A DNA stretch of 64,000 nt from the NCBI GenBank assembly GCA_029212405.1, contig JARGNR010000018.1, forward strand, positions 1,406 through 65,405, written 5' to 3'. Under the pieces are notes generated by a model. The model saw only the letters and a list, made by a program, of their open reading frames with translations, was not told the origin of the DNA and ran no database searches. The DNA comes from Saprospiraceae bacterium. GTDB lineage: Bacteria; Bacteroidota; Bacteroidia; Chitinophagales; Saprospiraceae. The translations under genes and the position numbers were made by a program. Positions 52,471-63,018 of this stretch are shown here, in pieces. How positions within the stretch are numbered: the stretch's first letter is position 1; every line of letters starts with the position of its first letter.

Positions 52471-53304
52471 TTATTTTACCGCCTTCAATTCCTTGAATAA
52501 TTTCACACATTCCACTGCATTTTTCACATCATGAACACGAAGAATTTTAGCTCCTCTTTGTAATGCTATCATATGTAAAGCTGTAGTACCATTCATTGCA
52601 CCTTTTGGAGTTGTATCCAGTACTTTGTATATCATACTTTTTCTACTTAAACCTACTAAAATTGGACAGTCTAGTATTTTAAATGCGGATAGGCGATCCA
52701 ATAAGGTATAATTTTGTGCTACAGTTTTACCAAAACCAAATCCTGGATCAATAACAATATCTGTTAACCCTTTTTCTCTCAATGCATATACTTTATCCTT
52801 CAAATATCCGAGAATATCAAGAACTACATTGGTGTATTCTGGGTTCAACTGCATGGTATTTGGTCGACCCTGCATATGCATCAAAATATAAGGCACCTTA
52901 TTTTGAATAGCTACATCCCAAATTTCTTGATCAACAGTACCTCCTGCAATATCATTGATTATTGATGCTCCTGCATCTATTGCAGATTGAGCTACACTTC
53001 CTTGTACTGTATCTATGGATACAACGATTTCTGGAAAAGACTCTTTGATCGCTTTTATTATAGGAACAACTCTACTCTTTTCTATTTGAGGCTCAATTAT
53101 TTCAGCTCCAGGACGAGAAGACATTCCTCCAATATCAATAATATCGACACCTTCGGCTATCATTTTTCCTACTTGTTGAACAGCACTATCCAATCCATCA
53201 AACTTCCCTCCATCATAAAATGAATCTGGCGTTACATTGAGTATACCCATCACTTTAGGTGATTCCAAACTTATTAATCGTCCTTTACAATTCAACGTAT
53301 TCAT
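52471..53304 (-). CDS. folP: Dihydropteroate synthase
   Basis: VMGILNVTPDSFYDGGKF, DIIDIGGMSSRPGA, VIDPGFGFGKT, LVGLSRKSMI. Confidence 0.97.
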   Translation of the reverse strand: MNTLNCKGRLISLESPKVMGILNVTPDSFYDGGKFDGLDSAVQQVGKMIAEGVDIIDIGGMSSRPGAEIIEPQIEKSRVVPIIKAIKESFPEIVVSIDTVQGSVAQSAIDAGASIINDIAGGTVDQEIWDVAIQNKVPYILMHMQGRPNTMQLNPEYTNVVLDILGYLKDKVYALREKGLTDIVIDPGFGFGKTVAQNYTLLDRLSAFKILDCPILVGLSRKSMIYKVLDTTPKGAMNGTTALHMIALQRGAKILRVHDVKNAVECVKLFKELKAVK

Positions 53305-53384
53305 ATTACAAAAATACTTAATATATACCGAAATTCGAAAAAAGGGATTTATCTAATGTAAATTCAAAATGAATTATTCAAAAA

Positions 53385-53921
53385 TCACCCTCGTTTTCTA
53401 ATAGCAATAAAGAAAACGACCAACAACAAAGAAGGAATTCCAATCCAAAATGCTTCACTTTTTAAAACTGCAACTCCCCACTCACTGAAAAAATTTCGAG
53501 CACCTAAAGGTGAAACTTGAATTTCACGAATGGGAAGAAAATATCTCTTTGGATTATAAGGAGAAAAATAAGCTACACCCATTCCACCAGTGGTCATACC
53601 ATCTAATACCCCGTGAGAAACTGTGCATATTGCGTAATACAACCCAAGTAAAGCTTTATTTATCGTTGAGCTTTTCCTATGAAATATCCACATGATGAAA
53701 ATACCAAATAGGACCCCAAAAAGAATAGAATGTGTCATGCCTCTGTGCCCCCATAAACTTCCGTACGCTATTCCGAATTTAAAACCAAGTACATCAGCAT
53801 CTGGGAAAATCGAACACAAAATCCCTAAAATAAATACCTTAGGCTTTCTTAATTCTTTTTTCAACCCCGAACCCATAGCTCCAGCTAATATTGCATGTCC
53901 AAAAACTGAAGCCATATACAA
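53385..53921 (-). CDS. Metal-dependent hydrolase, YdjM/DUF457-like membrane protein
   Basis: GHAILAGAMGSGL, CSIFPDADVL, WGHRGMTHSILFGVLFG, HGVLDGMTTGG. Confidence 0.85.
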   Translation of the reverse strand: MYMASVFGHAILAGAMGSGLKKELRKPKVFILGILCSIFPDADVLGFKFGIAYGSLWGHRGMTHSILFGVLFGIFIMWIFHRKSSTINKALLGLYYAICTVSHGVLDGMTTGGMGVAYFSPYNPKRYFLPIREIQVSPLGARNFFSEWGVAVLKSEAFWIGIPSLLLVVFFIAIRKRG

Positions 53922-53942
53922 AAGGGTTTTAGGTAATCGTTC

Positions 53943-55829
53943 TTATTTCTTCTGTTTCTTTGCTTTTATATCCTGCTGCTGTTTTAACGCTTCCTCCATT
54001 CTTTGTTGGAATCCACCTTTTTTCTTTGGTTTTGCCTTCTTAGCTCTTAGTTCTTCTTTTAACTTCTCATCTTTAAAGACAAACTTTTTAGTCAGTACTG
54101 TCTGAGAAATATTGATCAGGTTACTAAAAAACATATAACATGTCAATCCTGAAGCATACGTATTAAAGAATCCGAAAAACATAACAGGCATTAGATATTG
54201 CATATATTTCATCGCAGGATTTGCAGACATATCCATATGCTTTGTGTTGTAATATGTATATGCTAGCATACTGATAGAGTACAAAATGGTAAACAAACTC
54301 AAGTGGTCCCCAACGAATGGAATATGGAACGGCAAATGAAAAAAGTCATCATAGGAAGACAAATCATGCGCCCATAAAAATGCTTCTTGCCTAAACGAAA
54401 TAGACGCTGGAAAAAATCTAAATAAAGCATACCATATTGGCATTTGAATCAACATAGGAAGACAACCACCTAATGGACTCACCCCATATTCTCGGTAAAT
54501 CTTCATGGTTTCCATCTGCTTTTCCTGAGGCTTGTCTTTGTATTTTTCATTCAAGTGAGCCAATTCTGGTTTCAAAGCACCCATTAATGCTTGTGAATGA
54601 AGCATTTTATACATTAAAGGATACAATAGCATTTTGATCACAAAAATGACCAGGATTATTACAATCCCAAGGCTTCCAATGTACTTTGATAAAAAATCAA
54701 ATACGGGTCTAATTACCCATCGGTTGATAGATCCAAAAATGCTATTCCCAAAAGGAATTATATATTCCAATGAAACATTGAAATCACTCAATGCATAATA
54801 ATCATTCGGTCCTACATACATGGACATCTCATAGTTACCTGCTCCCCTATCCAAAGGTATTTGCATAACAGAAGTCAATAACTCCATGTGGTCTGCATCA
54901 CTATCTTCTCCTAAGGAAGGTCCTACTGATTCCACAACAGCTGATTCAAATGGAGAAGTATTTGTTATAAGAGTGGAATTGAAATACTGATTGGAGTGAG
55001 ATACCCAGTCTACTTTATTATCATCCAACACCTTTTTATCATCCTGCATACATCCACAATCATCAACACTTTCTTCTGTTTCCTTGAAATAAACGGCAGA
55101 ATATTGCTGTTCAAATCTTGCATTTCTTTCGTACGGGTGTAAGTAATTTTCCCAGTTTAGTTCTATCGAATTTGATTTCGCATCAAAAACTCTTTCTAAT
55201 CCACGATAATCAATAGCATAATCAATCTTATAGGCTTCAGACAACGTATACTTCTGCACGAAATTACCGCCGACATTAGTCTTAGCTGTAAATACAATTT
55301 CCTCTCCTTTTACTTTTGCATCAAAATATAAATCCTCTGTGGATACAGATCCAGAAGGTGCACTAGCAACAGGTAGTAAATATTCAAATTTGTTTCTTGG
55401 ATCATCAAGTAATACGACCTGCTCTTCCACCATTTCCTTTCCTCTTTCTCTAATTTGCTTGGTATGCTCTTTCAATTCTACAGAAGTAATTTTTCCACCT
55501 TTATTAGAAAAAGTAACTTTTACTTTAGAATTTTCTAAGGTATACTCCTTTTCTTCTCCTACTGAAGAAGGTGCAAATGGACCATAAAGTCCAGCATTTT
55601 GTAATTGCAGAATTGAATCCGGTAAGGTTGTTTTTATTTCCTGACGAATAATATCTGTTGAAACAGCCTCTGTATTTAAGGTATCTATCGCAGCTGCTTC
55701 AAGGTTGGCAATTGAATCTTGCAATTGTTTCCTTCTTTCTAATTCTGCAGCATCTGGTTTGTTGAGATATGACCACACAAACAAAGTGGCAAATATTAAC
55801 AAAAAACCTATTATATGATTTCTTTCCAT
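53943..55829 (-). CDS. yidC: Membrane protein insertase YidC
   Basis: N-terminal TM RNHIIGFLLIFATLFVWSYL; C-terminal LYPLMYKMLHSQALMGALKPELAHLNEKYKDKPQEKQMETMKIYREYGVSPLGGCLPMLIQMPIWYALFRFF. Confidence 0.97.
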   Translation of the reverse strand: MERNHIIGFLLIFATLFVWSYLNKPDAAELERRKQLQDSIANLEAAAIDTLNTEAVSTDIIRQEIKTTLPDSILQLQNAGLYGPFAPSSVGEEKEYTLENSKVKVTFSNKGGKITSVELKEHTKQIRERGKEMVEEQVVLLDDPRNKFEYLLPVASAPSGSVSTEDLYFDAKVKGEEIVFTAKTNVGGNFVQKYTLSEAYKIDYAIDYRGLERVFDAKSNSIELNWENYLHPYERNARFEQQYSAVYFKETEESVDDCGCMQDDKKVLDDNKVDWVSHSNQYFNSTLITNTSPFESAVVESVGPSLGEDSDADHMELLTSVMQIPLDRGAGNYEMSMYVGPNDYYALSDFNVSLEYIIPFGNSIFGSINRWVIRPVFDFLSKYIGSLGIVIILVIFVIKMLLYPLMYKMLHSQALMGALKPELAHLNEKYKDKPQEKQMETMKIYREYGVSPLGGCLPMLIQMPIWYALFRFFPASISFRQEAFLWAHDLSSYDDFFHLPFHIPFVGDHLSLFTILYSISMLAYTYYNTKHMDMSANPAMKYMQYLMPVMFFGFFNTYASGLTCYMFFSNLINISQTVLTKKFVFKDEKLKEELRAKKAKPKKKGGFQQRMEEALKQQQDIKAKKQKK

Positions 55830-56013
55830 TATCTTCTACTTACTTTTTAAACGGCTTTTTAAAGCGTCTACAAAAATCGGTGCAAATGTACAATAAATCC
55901 TTCCGTATTCGATAATACTTGCTATTTCATCGACAACTTTAATTCATAAAGTGGTCATATTTTCTAAAAATGCGATAGATTCTCCATTCTAGACAATATT
56001 AAGTGGTAAGTAG

Positions 56014-56021
56014 TATATTTG
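56014..56021 (+). promoter_or_regulatory. Putative Bacteroidota -7 box TAtaTTTG upstream of queE
   Basis: TATATTTG exact match to TAnnTTTG, about 20 nt upstream of ATG 56042. Confidence 0.45.
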
Positions 56022-56041
56022 CAGCCCTTTAAAAATAATAC

Positions 56042-56668
56042 ATGTATTCGATTAAAGAAATATATTATACCATCCAAGGAGAAGGCTTTCATACGGGAAG
56101 ACCTGCTGTTTTTTGTCGTTTTTCAGGTTGCAATTTGTGGTCTGGACGAGAAGAAGATAGATATAAAGCAATTTGTAAATTCTGTGACACCAATTTCTGG
56201 GGAACAGATGGTGAAAATGGTGGGAAATATGAAAAGGAGGAGCTTATTTCAATCATAAGAAAATTATACCCTGAAGACCAACCTAATCCATTTGTAGTTT
56301 GTACTGGAGGAGAACCTGCATTGCAACTGGACAATCCACTTATCAAAGGATTACAAAATCAAGGATTTGAAGTAGCTATTGAAACCAATGGCACCCATGA
56401 AATTCCTGATTCTTTAGATTGGGTGTGTATGAGTCCAAAAGCAAATACTGAAATTCTGATTACTAAAGGCGATGAAATAAAAATTGTAGTACCCCAAGAA
56501 GGAATTGACCCAAAAGACTTTGTAGATTTCGACTTTACACATCGTTATATACAAGCCATGGAATCCGATACTTGGGAAGACAATATTCAGTTTGCATCTA
56601 ATTATGTCATGATGAATCCCATATGGAAACTCAGTGTCCAAACACATAAGTATGTAGGGCTAAAATAA
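56042..56668 (+). CDS. queE: 7-carboxy-7-deazaguanine synthase
   Basis: IKEIYYTIQGEGFHTGRPAVFCRFSGCNLWSGREEDRYKAICKFCDT...VVCTGGEPALQLD...AIETNGT; radical SAM motif CX14CX2C. Confidence 0.95.
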   Translation: MYSIKEIYYTIQGEGFHTGRPAVFCRFSGCNLWSGREEDRYKAICKFCDTNFWGTDGENGGKYEKEELISIIRKLYPEDQPNPFVVCTGGEPALQLDNPLIKGLQNQGFEVAIETNGTHEIPDSLDWVCMSPKANTEILITKGDEIKIVVPQEGIDPKDFVDFDFTHRYIQAMESDTWEDNIQFASNYVMMNPIWKLSVQTHKYVGLK

Positions 56669-56684
56669 TAGGCTCAGTAATTAC

Positions 56685-59600
56685 CTAAACGTTCCACTCA
56701 AAAGCTTCTTCCATTAAAGACTGATACGTTTTATTTGTTTTTAAAATATCTTCGTTTCCTACAACTATCAATTGTTCTCGGGCTCTGGTCATTGCTACAT
56801 TTAGTTTTCGATCTATCCCTTCTTCTGACAATGATATCAATGACTTCAACTGAGATAATCTATTTGTGCAAAGTGATACAATAATAATATCCCTGGCCCC
56901 ACCCTGGTACCTTTCTACAGTATCAATGGTTACAGTATCAACGAGATGCGGCATCTCTTCACTTAATTTTTTACGGATTGTGGCAATTTGAGCTCTATAA
57001 GGAGTTATTACTCCAATGGTGGACGCATCAACCGTTCGAGAGTTTTCTTGATATAGTTTTTCAAATTGGCCTATAAGTTGAACAATAACATCAGATTCAT
57101 ACCTATTTGTTTTCCAATTAAAAACGATATCTGTTGGAGTGGGTATATAGATAAATCGATGCGTAGCAATTACCATGGAGCTATCTTTCCTTTGTTCAAA
57201 ACTCAATGGAGCATTTAACCTAGTTAGTTTAGGTAAGACATGTAACTTGCCACTATAAAAATTAGTATTAGGAAATTTCATTATTTCTTCATGCATACGG
57301 CCCTGATAGGAAAGCAATCCAAATGCATGATCCCATTTCTGCTGGACACAACGGTTGTATAATCGCTCAAATAGTGACATTCTCAAATCTGTGATCCCAA
57401 GCTTTTTCAAACCATCAGAATTAGTTTTTGAAAGTGCTTCATGCTGAGTAACAACTGCTGGCAATTGTTTATGATCTCCGATGAGTACTGCCTTTTGAAC
57501 TCGCGATAATAATCCTACCAGCATGGGCTCCAAAATTTGAGATGCCTCATCTACTATAACACGATCAAACCTTTTCAATTTAAATAAATCGACTTTAGAG
57601 ACTATTGAGGAAACGGTAGAAACAAAAATTCTCTTTGATTGAAGGAAGCTTCGTATTTCTTCTCTGCTTGTCAAATCAGATATTAAATGATCCAATAACC
57701 GTGTTTTAAATTGTTCTCCACAACCTGATGAAGATCCAATCCTGACATAATTTTGAGAAAAATCATGGTCAATGGATTCAATGGCAGCACAAATTTCATC
57801 TACAGCCCTATTCGTATACGCGAGCAATAAAATTGTTTCTTCAGTACGCTCAAACAATCGATTTGTTAACGACTTCAACATGATACTAGTTTTCCCTGTA
57901 CCAGGAGGACCCCATAACAAATAGAAATCCTTCACATTGGTCATTTCGTCCAAAATTAAGTTCTGTTCCTTCGTAAGTATTTCTAAATCATCATACTTTT
58001 TATTCTCAGGAATTCTAGGAGGTAGTTTACCTAGCCATAGATCTCGTTTTGATTTATTTGAACTGCAGAATTCATACAAGGACCTATACAAGGTATTGAA
58101 TCCACTGTCCAACCGATCCGCTTCTATATTCCAATAATCAATCGATTTAAATAAGGCATCATTGTATTGCTTATTTCTTAATTTTATTACTACACTATCT
58201 TGATCTATTTCTAAAATAGTACACTTAAAGATTTGATTATGTAATACGGCTTTGGGGTTTTCATCGTGAGGATATAATACAGCTATATCACCCCTTCTAA
58301 AATTTGCCAAATCACTGGTTTCCTCTGTCCTATTCAAGCGCAGAGAAGGAATCATCTCTTGTGATCTGTTATCTTCAATGGTTAACCCCTTTAAAATTCC
58401 AAATCTATCTTCTTTTTCCTCTGGATTCTCAAGCCAAAGAGAAGACAATCCATTGGATTTATGGATTCCGTTTTCTCCAGTCTTTGATAACCTTTGTTCT
58501 CTAGCAATGAAAGATGCAATTCCATTAAAGTAATCCTTTTCATTCTGATCTAGTTGAGTGTAAAACTTTTGAAATTTTTCTAAGTCCTTCAACTCAAAAC
58601 CCTTGATTTGATTATAATTAGAAACGGTTAAGTGTTCAAATAAAGTGGCTGCATCATTGGCCGATTTTGCAATTTTTATTTCAATGGCCATAAGCTCATT
58701 TCTCACCTTCATTGCTTCATATTGTTGAAACTTTGCTGGAGGAGCATACTTGAGCGATTTATCATTAAGTTTTGAATATAGAATATAGTTATTTGGTTTT
58801 TTGTGGGCGCCAAAAGTAGATTTAACCATCAAATCATACAATAAGGTCTGAGTATAATGGTTTGCACTCAGGCCATATACGTTTGCTCTAAATGGTTTGC
58901 CACTTTTTAGCTCTACAATATCATATTGATTGGTCATCTCCTCATGGTGGAATAAATCCAAACGTCCTTGAATTCCAAAGTCTCTGCTATAAAAAGACGG
59001 CTCTAAAAAAACTTTATCTCGCTTTATTCCTTGCCCTGGAAATTCCAATGAAATAACTTTTTTAAGATTCATGTAGTGATCTCTAGCTTGGCTTATCAAT
59101 TCCCTGATTTGATTGTTATCGTAATTACTAATCCCCAAAGGATCCAGCTTAAAAATCTTTGGAAGTAACTCGTTGAACTTTACATCAGGCTTAGAAATGA
59201 TCTCATCTAAAAATAAGTTGGCTATATTTCCTACCATCAAAGGAATGGAATTCTCTACTTGTTTAAATTTGTTGAGAATTCTGAGCATAGATTCATGTCC
59301 ATAATCTTTAAAACTGTTCGCGATGGCAGTGACATCAAATAAATAATCGGGTATAAATACAATAGCATTAGGAATATAGGTTCCATTACTAAGGAGTTCT
59401 ACATCAATCAAATTTGCATGAATAGGCAATTCAAATGAACGGACTAATAATTCTACATTTGAATTGAAAATTTCATTTTTATCTACTTGATCAAATCGGG
59501 CAGTCTTTAAGACGGAGGCATCATCATCCTCGTAAAAGTACAGTTCAAATGCTTCCAAATCAACTGCATCGATAATTACTTCAATTACGGGTTTGAACTT

Positions 59601-60080
59601 TATAACTTCTTTATCTTTTGCCTTAAAAAGTATAGAAGTTTCAGTATCGATTGGATTGGGCTCCTTTTCAAACCATATCCAATTGATTAATTCATTGATT
59701 ATATAAATTCCCAACTTAATATAAGCATCTGCATGTTTTCCAATTTGCATTCTTTCATTGTCTCTTCTGAAGGTGTGAATGAAATACATAAGCCTAGCAT
59801 CCACTTTAAACCTATTGGCCATAAAAGTAGCTCGTGAAAAAAGTGTTGTAAAGACAATTTTTTCACTTTGTGTGACTTCTTCAAGGATTGTCGTCAGAAG
59901 ATTGAAAAGAGCTTTTACCTTTTGTTTTGAAGAATATTCTTCTGATTTCAGGATTTGTTCTTTTGCTTCCAAAAATAGTTCAGCAATATGTACATCCATG
60001 AATTTTGGAATTTGGAATTTGTTTTTACAACAAAATTGTTGAATTGGTTTATCAAAAAATATGGGTGAATATAGCCTCAA
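56685..60080 (-). CDS. Dna2-like fusion: PD-(D/E)XK nuclease plus UPF1/Dna2-type SF1 helicase (alternative start 59999)
   Basis: Nuclease GRLDLFHHEE...YDIVELKSGKPFR...QTLLYDL (D, ExK, QxxxY); helicase LLWGPPGTGKTS, RVIVDEASQILEP, VLIGDHKQLPAVV, LNVAMTRAREQLIVVGN. Confidence 0.88.
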   Translation of the reverse strand: MRLYSPIFFDKPIQQFCCKNKFQIPKFMDVHIAELFLEAKEQILKSEEYSSKQKVKALFNLLTTILEEVTQSEKIVFTTLFSRATFMANRFKVDARLMYFIHTFRRDNERMQIGKHADAYIKLGIYIINELINWIWFEKEPNPIDTETSILFKAKDKEVIKFKPVIEVIIDAVDLEAFELYFYEDDDASVLKTARFDQVDKNEIFNSNVELLVRSFELPIHANLIDVELLSNGTYIPNAIVFIPDYLFDVTAIANSFKDYGHESMLRILNKFKQVENSIPLMVGNIANLFLDEIISKPDVKFNELLPKIFKLDPLGISNYDNNQIRELISQARDHYMNLKKVISLEFPGQGIKRDKVFLEPSFYSRDFGIQGRLDLFHHEEMTNQYDIVELKSGKPFRANVYGLSANHYTQTLLYDLMVKSTFGAHKKPNNYILYSKLNDKSLKYAPPAKFQQYEAMKVRNELMAIEIKIAKSANDAATLFEHLTVSNYNQIKGFELKDLEKFQKFYTQLDQNEKDYFNGIASFIAREQRLSKTGENGIHKSNGLSSLWLENPEEKEDRFGILKGLTIEDNRSQEMIPSLRLNRTEETSDLANFRRGDIAVLYPHDENPKAVLHNQIFKCTILEIDQDSVVIKLRNKQYNDALFKSIDYWNIEADRLDSGFNTLYRSLYEFCSSNKSKRDLWLGKLPPRIPENKKYDDLEILTKEQNLILDEMTNVKDFYLLWGPPGTGKTSIMLKSLTNRLFERTEETILLLAYTNRAVDEICAAIESIDHDFSQNYVRIGSSSGCGEQFKTRLLDHLISDLTSREEIRSFLQSKRIFVSTVSSIVSKVDLFKLKRFDRVIVDEASQILEPMLVGLLSRVQKAVLIGDHKQLPAVVTQHEALSKTNSDGLKKLGITDLRMSLFERLYNRCVQQKWDHAFGLLSYQGRMHEEIMKFPNTNFYSGKLHVLPKLTRLNAPLSFEQRKDSSMVIATHRFIYIPTPTDIVFNWKTNRYESDVIVQLIGQFEKLYQENSRTVDASTIGVITPYRAQIATIRKKLSEEMPHLVDTVTIDTVERYQGGARDIIIVSLCTNRLSQLKSLISLSEEGIDRKLNVAMTRAREQLIVVGNEDILKTNKTYQSLMEEAFEWNV

Positions 60081-60150
60081 ATTAAAAATACAGCCTCTTA
60101 ATCCAAAACAAAACGAAAAATTTTTACTTTAACAAAAACATTAACAAAAT

Positions 60151-61521
60151 ATGTCAATCAATTTATTAGACATGCTAAAGGATCAAGTTACAGGATCATT
60201 AGCAAAACAAGCAGGTGAATTCCTAGGAGAATCAGAAGAAAATGTAGCAAGTGGCTTAGGTGGAATATTTCCAGCTTTATTAGGATCAGTTATTAATAAA
60301 TCTTCCGAACCACAAGGTGCAACGGGTTTGATGGATATGATCGGCGGACTCGATTTGGACATGTTAGGAGATATTGGAGGACTTTTTGGCGGAGGCGCAA
60401 GTAGTGTAAATGGCCTTTTAAGTTCAGGTGGAGGAATTATAGAGTCACTTCTAGGGGATAAAGTGGGAGGTGTCGTTGAAATGATTTCAAAAGTATCAGG
60501 ACTAAAAAGTGGCAGTTCATCCTCTCTATTAAGCATGGCCGCTCCTTTCCTAATGGGAATCATAGGGAAACAAATAAAAGGGAAAGGCCTTTCTTTTCTT
60601 ACTGATTTATTAATGGGTCAAAAAGACCATGTAAAAGCAGCTTTACCAGCAGGCATGGGAGGTTTGTTAGGATTTTCAGATATGGCGAAGAATATGACAG
60701 GAGCTTTAAGTGGTACTGCAGGAGCAGCGGCTGGAGCGACAAGCTCAGCTCTAAATGACATATCTTCTTCAGTAAAAAGTACAGCGGGTTCAATTTCTAC
60801 TGGCACAGAAAACTTGGCAAAGGATGTATCATCTTCCGTATCCACTGCAGCGAATACTGGAATGAGCTGGCTAAAGTGGGCTCTCCCATTAGTATTGGTT
60901 GGAGCTTTAGCAATATGGGGTATAAATGCAGGATGGTTTGGTTCTAGTGTAAAAGAGGGTGTAAATGATGTAAGTGCTCAAGCCACTGAATTAGCTACTG
61001 ATGCAACGACTACTGTTGGAGATGCTGCGAATTCTACTATGGGGTCTGTAAGTGATATTGCTAAATCCGCTTTTGCTACTATTGATGAAGCGGCAAAGGC
61101 AGCACTAGATAAAATTACATTCACTGCAAACTCAGCAGGATCTCAATTGATGGACTATATTAAAGGAGGATATAAAGGAGAAGGAAAAGTGACGTTCAAT
61201 AATTTGACTTTTCCTACTGGATCCGCAATAATAGACGAATCTTCAGCAATTGAAGTGGATAATCTTGCATCGATACTAAAGGCATATCCAAACGTAAAAA
61301 TTAACGTAAGTGGATATACAGACAATCAAGGGAATTCTGAAAACAATAAAGCGTTATCGGAAAAAAGGGCTGAATCTGTAAAAGCAAGACTTGTAGCTAA
61401 AGGAATTTCAGAAACAAGAATAGCAACCGCAGGCTATGGAGCAGAAAACCCTGTAGCCTCTAATGACACGGAAGAAGGTAGAGCAAAAAATAGACGAATT
61501 GAGGTTGCAATTTCAAAATAA
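60151..61521 (+). CDS. DUF937 (YidB-like) - TM - OmpA fusion protein
   Basis: N-terminal MSINLLDMLKDQVTGSLAKQAGEFLGESEENVASGLGGIFPALLGSVI; central TM WLKWALPLVLVGALAIWGINAGWF; C-terminal OmpA VSGYTDNQGNSENNKALSEKRAESVKARLVAKGISETRIATAGYGAENP...KNRRIEV. Confidence 0.9.
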   Translation: MSINLLDMLKDQVTGSLAKQAGEFLGESEENVASGLGGIFPALLGSVINKSSEPQGATGLMDMIGGLDLDMLGDIGGLFGGGASSVNGLLSSGGGIIESLLGDKVGGVVEMISKVSGLKSGSSSSLLSMAAPFLMGIIGKQIKGKGLSFLTDLLMGQKDHVKAALPAGMGGLLGFSDMAKNMTGALSGTAGAAAGATSSALNDISSSVKSTAGSISTGTENLAKDVSSSVSTAANTGMSWLKWALPLVLVGALAIWGINAGWFGSSVKEGVNDVSAQATELATDATTTVGDAANSTMGSVSDIAKSAFATIDEAAKAALDKITFTANSAGSQLMDYIKGGYKGEGKVTFNNLTFPTGSAIIDESSAIEVDNLASILKAYPNVKINVSGYTDNQGNSENNKALSEKRAESVKARLVAKGISETRIATAGYGAENPVASNDTEEGRAKNRRIEVAISK

Positions 61522-61545
61522 TAGCTTCAATTAGAGTCGAGCAAT

Positions 61546-61580
61546 AAAAGCCTGTATTTTGAAATGGAATACAGGCTTTT
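61546..61580. terminator. Bidirectional terminator between the DUF937-OmpA gene and the APC permease gene
   Basis: AAAAGCCTGTATT-TTGAAATGG-AATACAGGCTTTT: 13-bp perfect stem with flanking A/T tracts. Confidence 0.85.
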
Positions 61581-61609
61581 TATTTTCAAATTCTCTGTTC
61601 AATGAAATG

Positions 61610-62935
61610 TTAGTTCATTTTACTATCATTTCCCTTTTTAAAATAAATGTATGCTGGAATTCCCAAGAAAAGTATAATTAAAGCAATGATGGGCACGCCT
61701 TCCAATTGTAAAAGCAAATTGATTACAAAAGCTACAGTAACCAGCAAATACAAAGCAGGAATAACTGGATAAAATCTTAATTTAAAAGCCGGCACTTCTT
61801 GGCCTTTTCTATTTCTGAAAATAAATATCGTACTGGTCGCTAACGCCATGAAAATGATATCCATAAACGTAGCAAAAGTCATTAAGCTATGAAAGTTCTT
61901 GAATAATATAATCAACAAGACGGCCCAACCACACTGGAATAGCATAGCAATATATGGAGTTTTGTATTTGGGATGAATCTTTGCCAGAGACTTAAAAAAG
62001 ATACCATCCTTTGCCATCGCATAATAAATTCTGGGTGCACTCATAGTATAAATCCCTATTGTTCCAAAAATAGATATGGTTATACCGATAGCCACCAGCT
62101 TCCCTCCTCCTTTAATGATATTTCCTACAGCATCTCCTGCAACCCGTTCTGAGTTTATGATCTCATCCATTGGCAATAAGCTGGAATATGCAAAAATGGT
62201 CAATATATATACCAAAGTCACCGTCAACGTTCCCAATAACATTGCTCTAGGAACAGTAGATTGGGGATTTTTAATTTCGCCTGATAGATACGTAGCATGG
62301 TGCCATCCTCCAAACGAAAAGAACACACCTACAAAAGCCAGCAGCATCATGGAACCAAGATCATCAGGAAATTCTGTAAAATCAAAATTGATGGCATGAG
62401 TAGTTGCATCGGTATCAAAATACACAATACCCAAAATGATAATGGCTAATAAAGCAATTAACTTTAACCCTGTAAATAGTTTCGCAAACATTCCACTAAT
62501 ATTCACACCTATTACATTTACACCCGTTAGGAGTGTAATTGTAAAAATTGCGATTATGAGTCTTTCGGTTTCATTAATGTCTAAAAAATAACCTAGGTAA
62601 TCCGTAAAAACTACACTTAATGCCGCCAATGCTCCAGTAGTGACAATTAATAAAATAATCCAACCGTATAAGAACCCAGCCAAACTTCCATACGCTTCTT
62701 TCAAAAAAACATATACCCCACCTGCTTTTGGAAATCTTGCACTTAATTCTGAAAATGTCATTGCACCAAAAAATGTCACTAGCCCTCCTAACAACCATGT
62801 CAACAAAACATAACCATGATGCGGTACCTGTTTAAATGTTCCTGCTGGAGTAACAAATATTCCTGATCCAATGCACGATCCGATAACAATCATTGTTAAA
62901 CTGGTAATAGTTAGGTCTTTTTTCAACTGGGACAT
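61610..62935 (-). CDS. APC family amino acid permease
   Basis: LTITSLTMIVIGSCIGSGIFVTPAGTFKQ...RFPKAGGVYVFLKEAYG...GGWHHATYLSGEIKNPQSTVPRAM; 12-TM pattern. Confidence 0.94.
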   Translation of the reverse strand: MSQLKKDLTITSLTMIVIGSCIGSGIFVTPAGTFKQVPHHGYVLLTWLLGGLVTFFGAMTFSELSARFPKAGGVYVFLKEAYGSLAGFLYGWIILLIVTTGALAALSVVFTDYLGYFLDINETERLIIAIFTITLLTGVNVIGVNISGMFAKLFTGLKLIALLAIIILGIVYFDTDATTHAINFDFTEFPDDLGSMMLLAFVGVFFSFGGWHHATYLSGEIKNPQSTVPRAMLLGTLTVTLVYILTIFAYSSLLPMDEIINSERVAGDAVGNIIKGGGKLVAIGITISIFGTIGIYTMSAPRIYYAMAKDGIFFKSLAKIHPKYKTPYIAMLFQCGWAVLLIILFKNFHSLMTFATFMDIIFMALATSTIFIFRNRKGQEVPAFKLRFYPVIPALYLLVTVAFVINLLLQLEGVPIIALIILFLGIPAYIYFKKGNDSKMN

Positions 62936-63018
62936 AATCTTAATTGTGTTCGTTTAAATAAGAACTTAAATATATCACATATATTGAGGTTATCTTCTAA
63001 AAATATTTTACTACTAAA

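Noticed and set aside
60183-60563. 126-aa minus ORF opposite the DUF937-OmpA gene
   Set aside because: Pro/Ser-rich mirror of a Gly/Ala-rich coding region; not independently supported.
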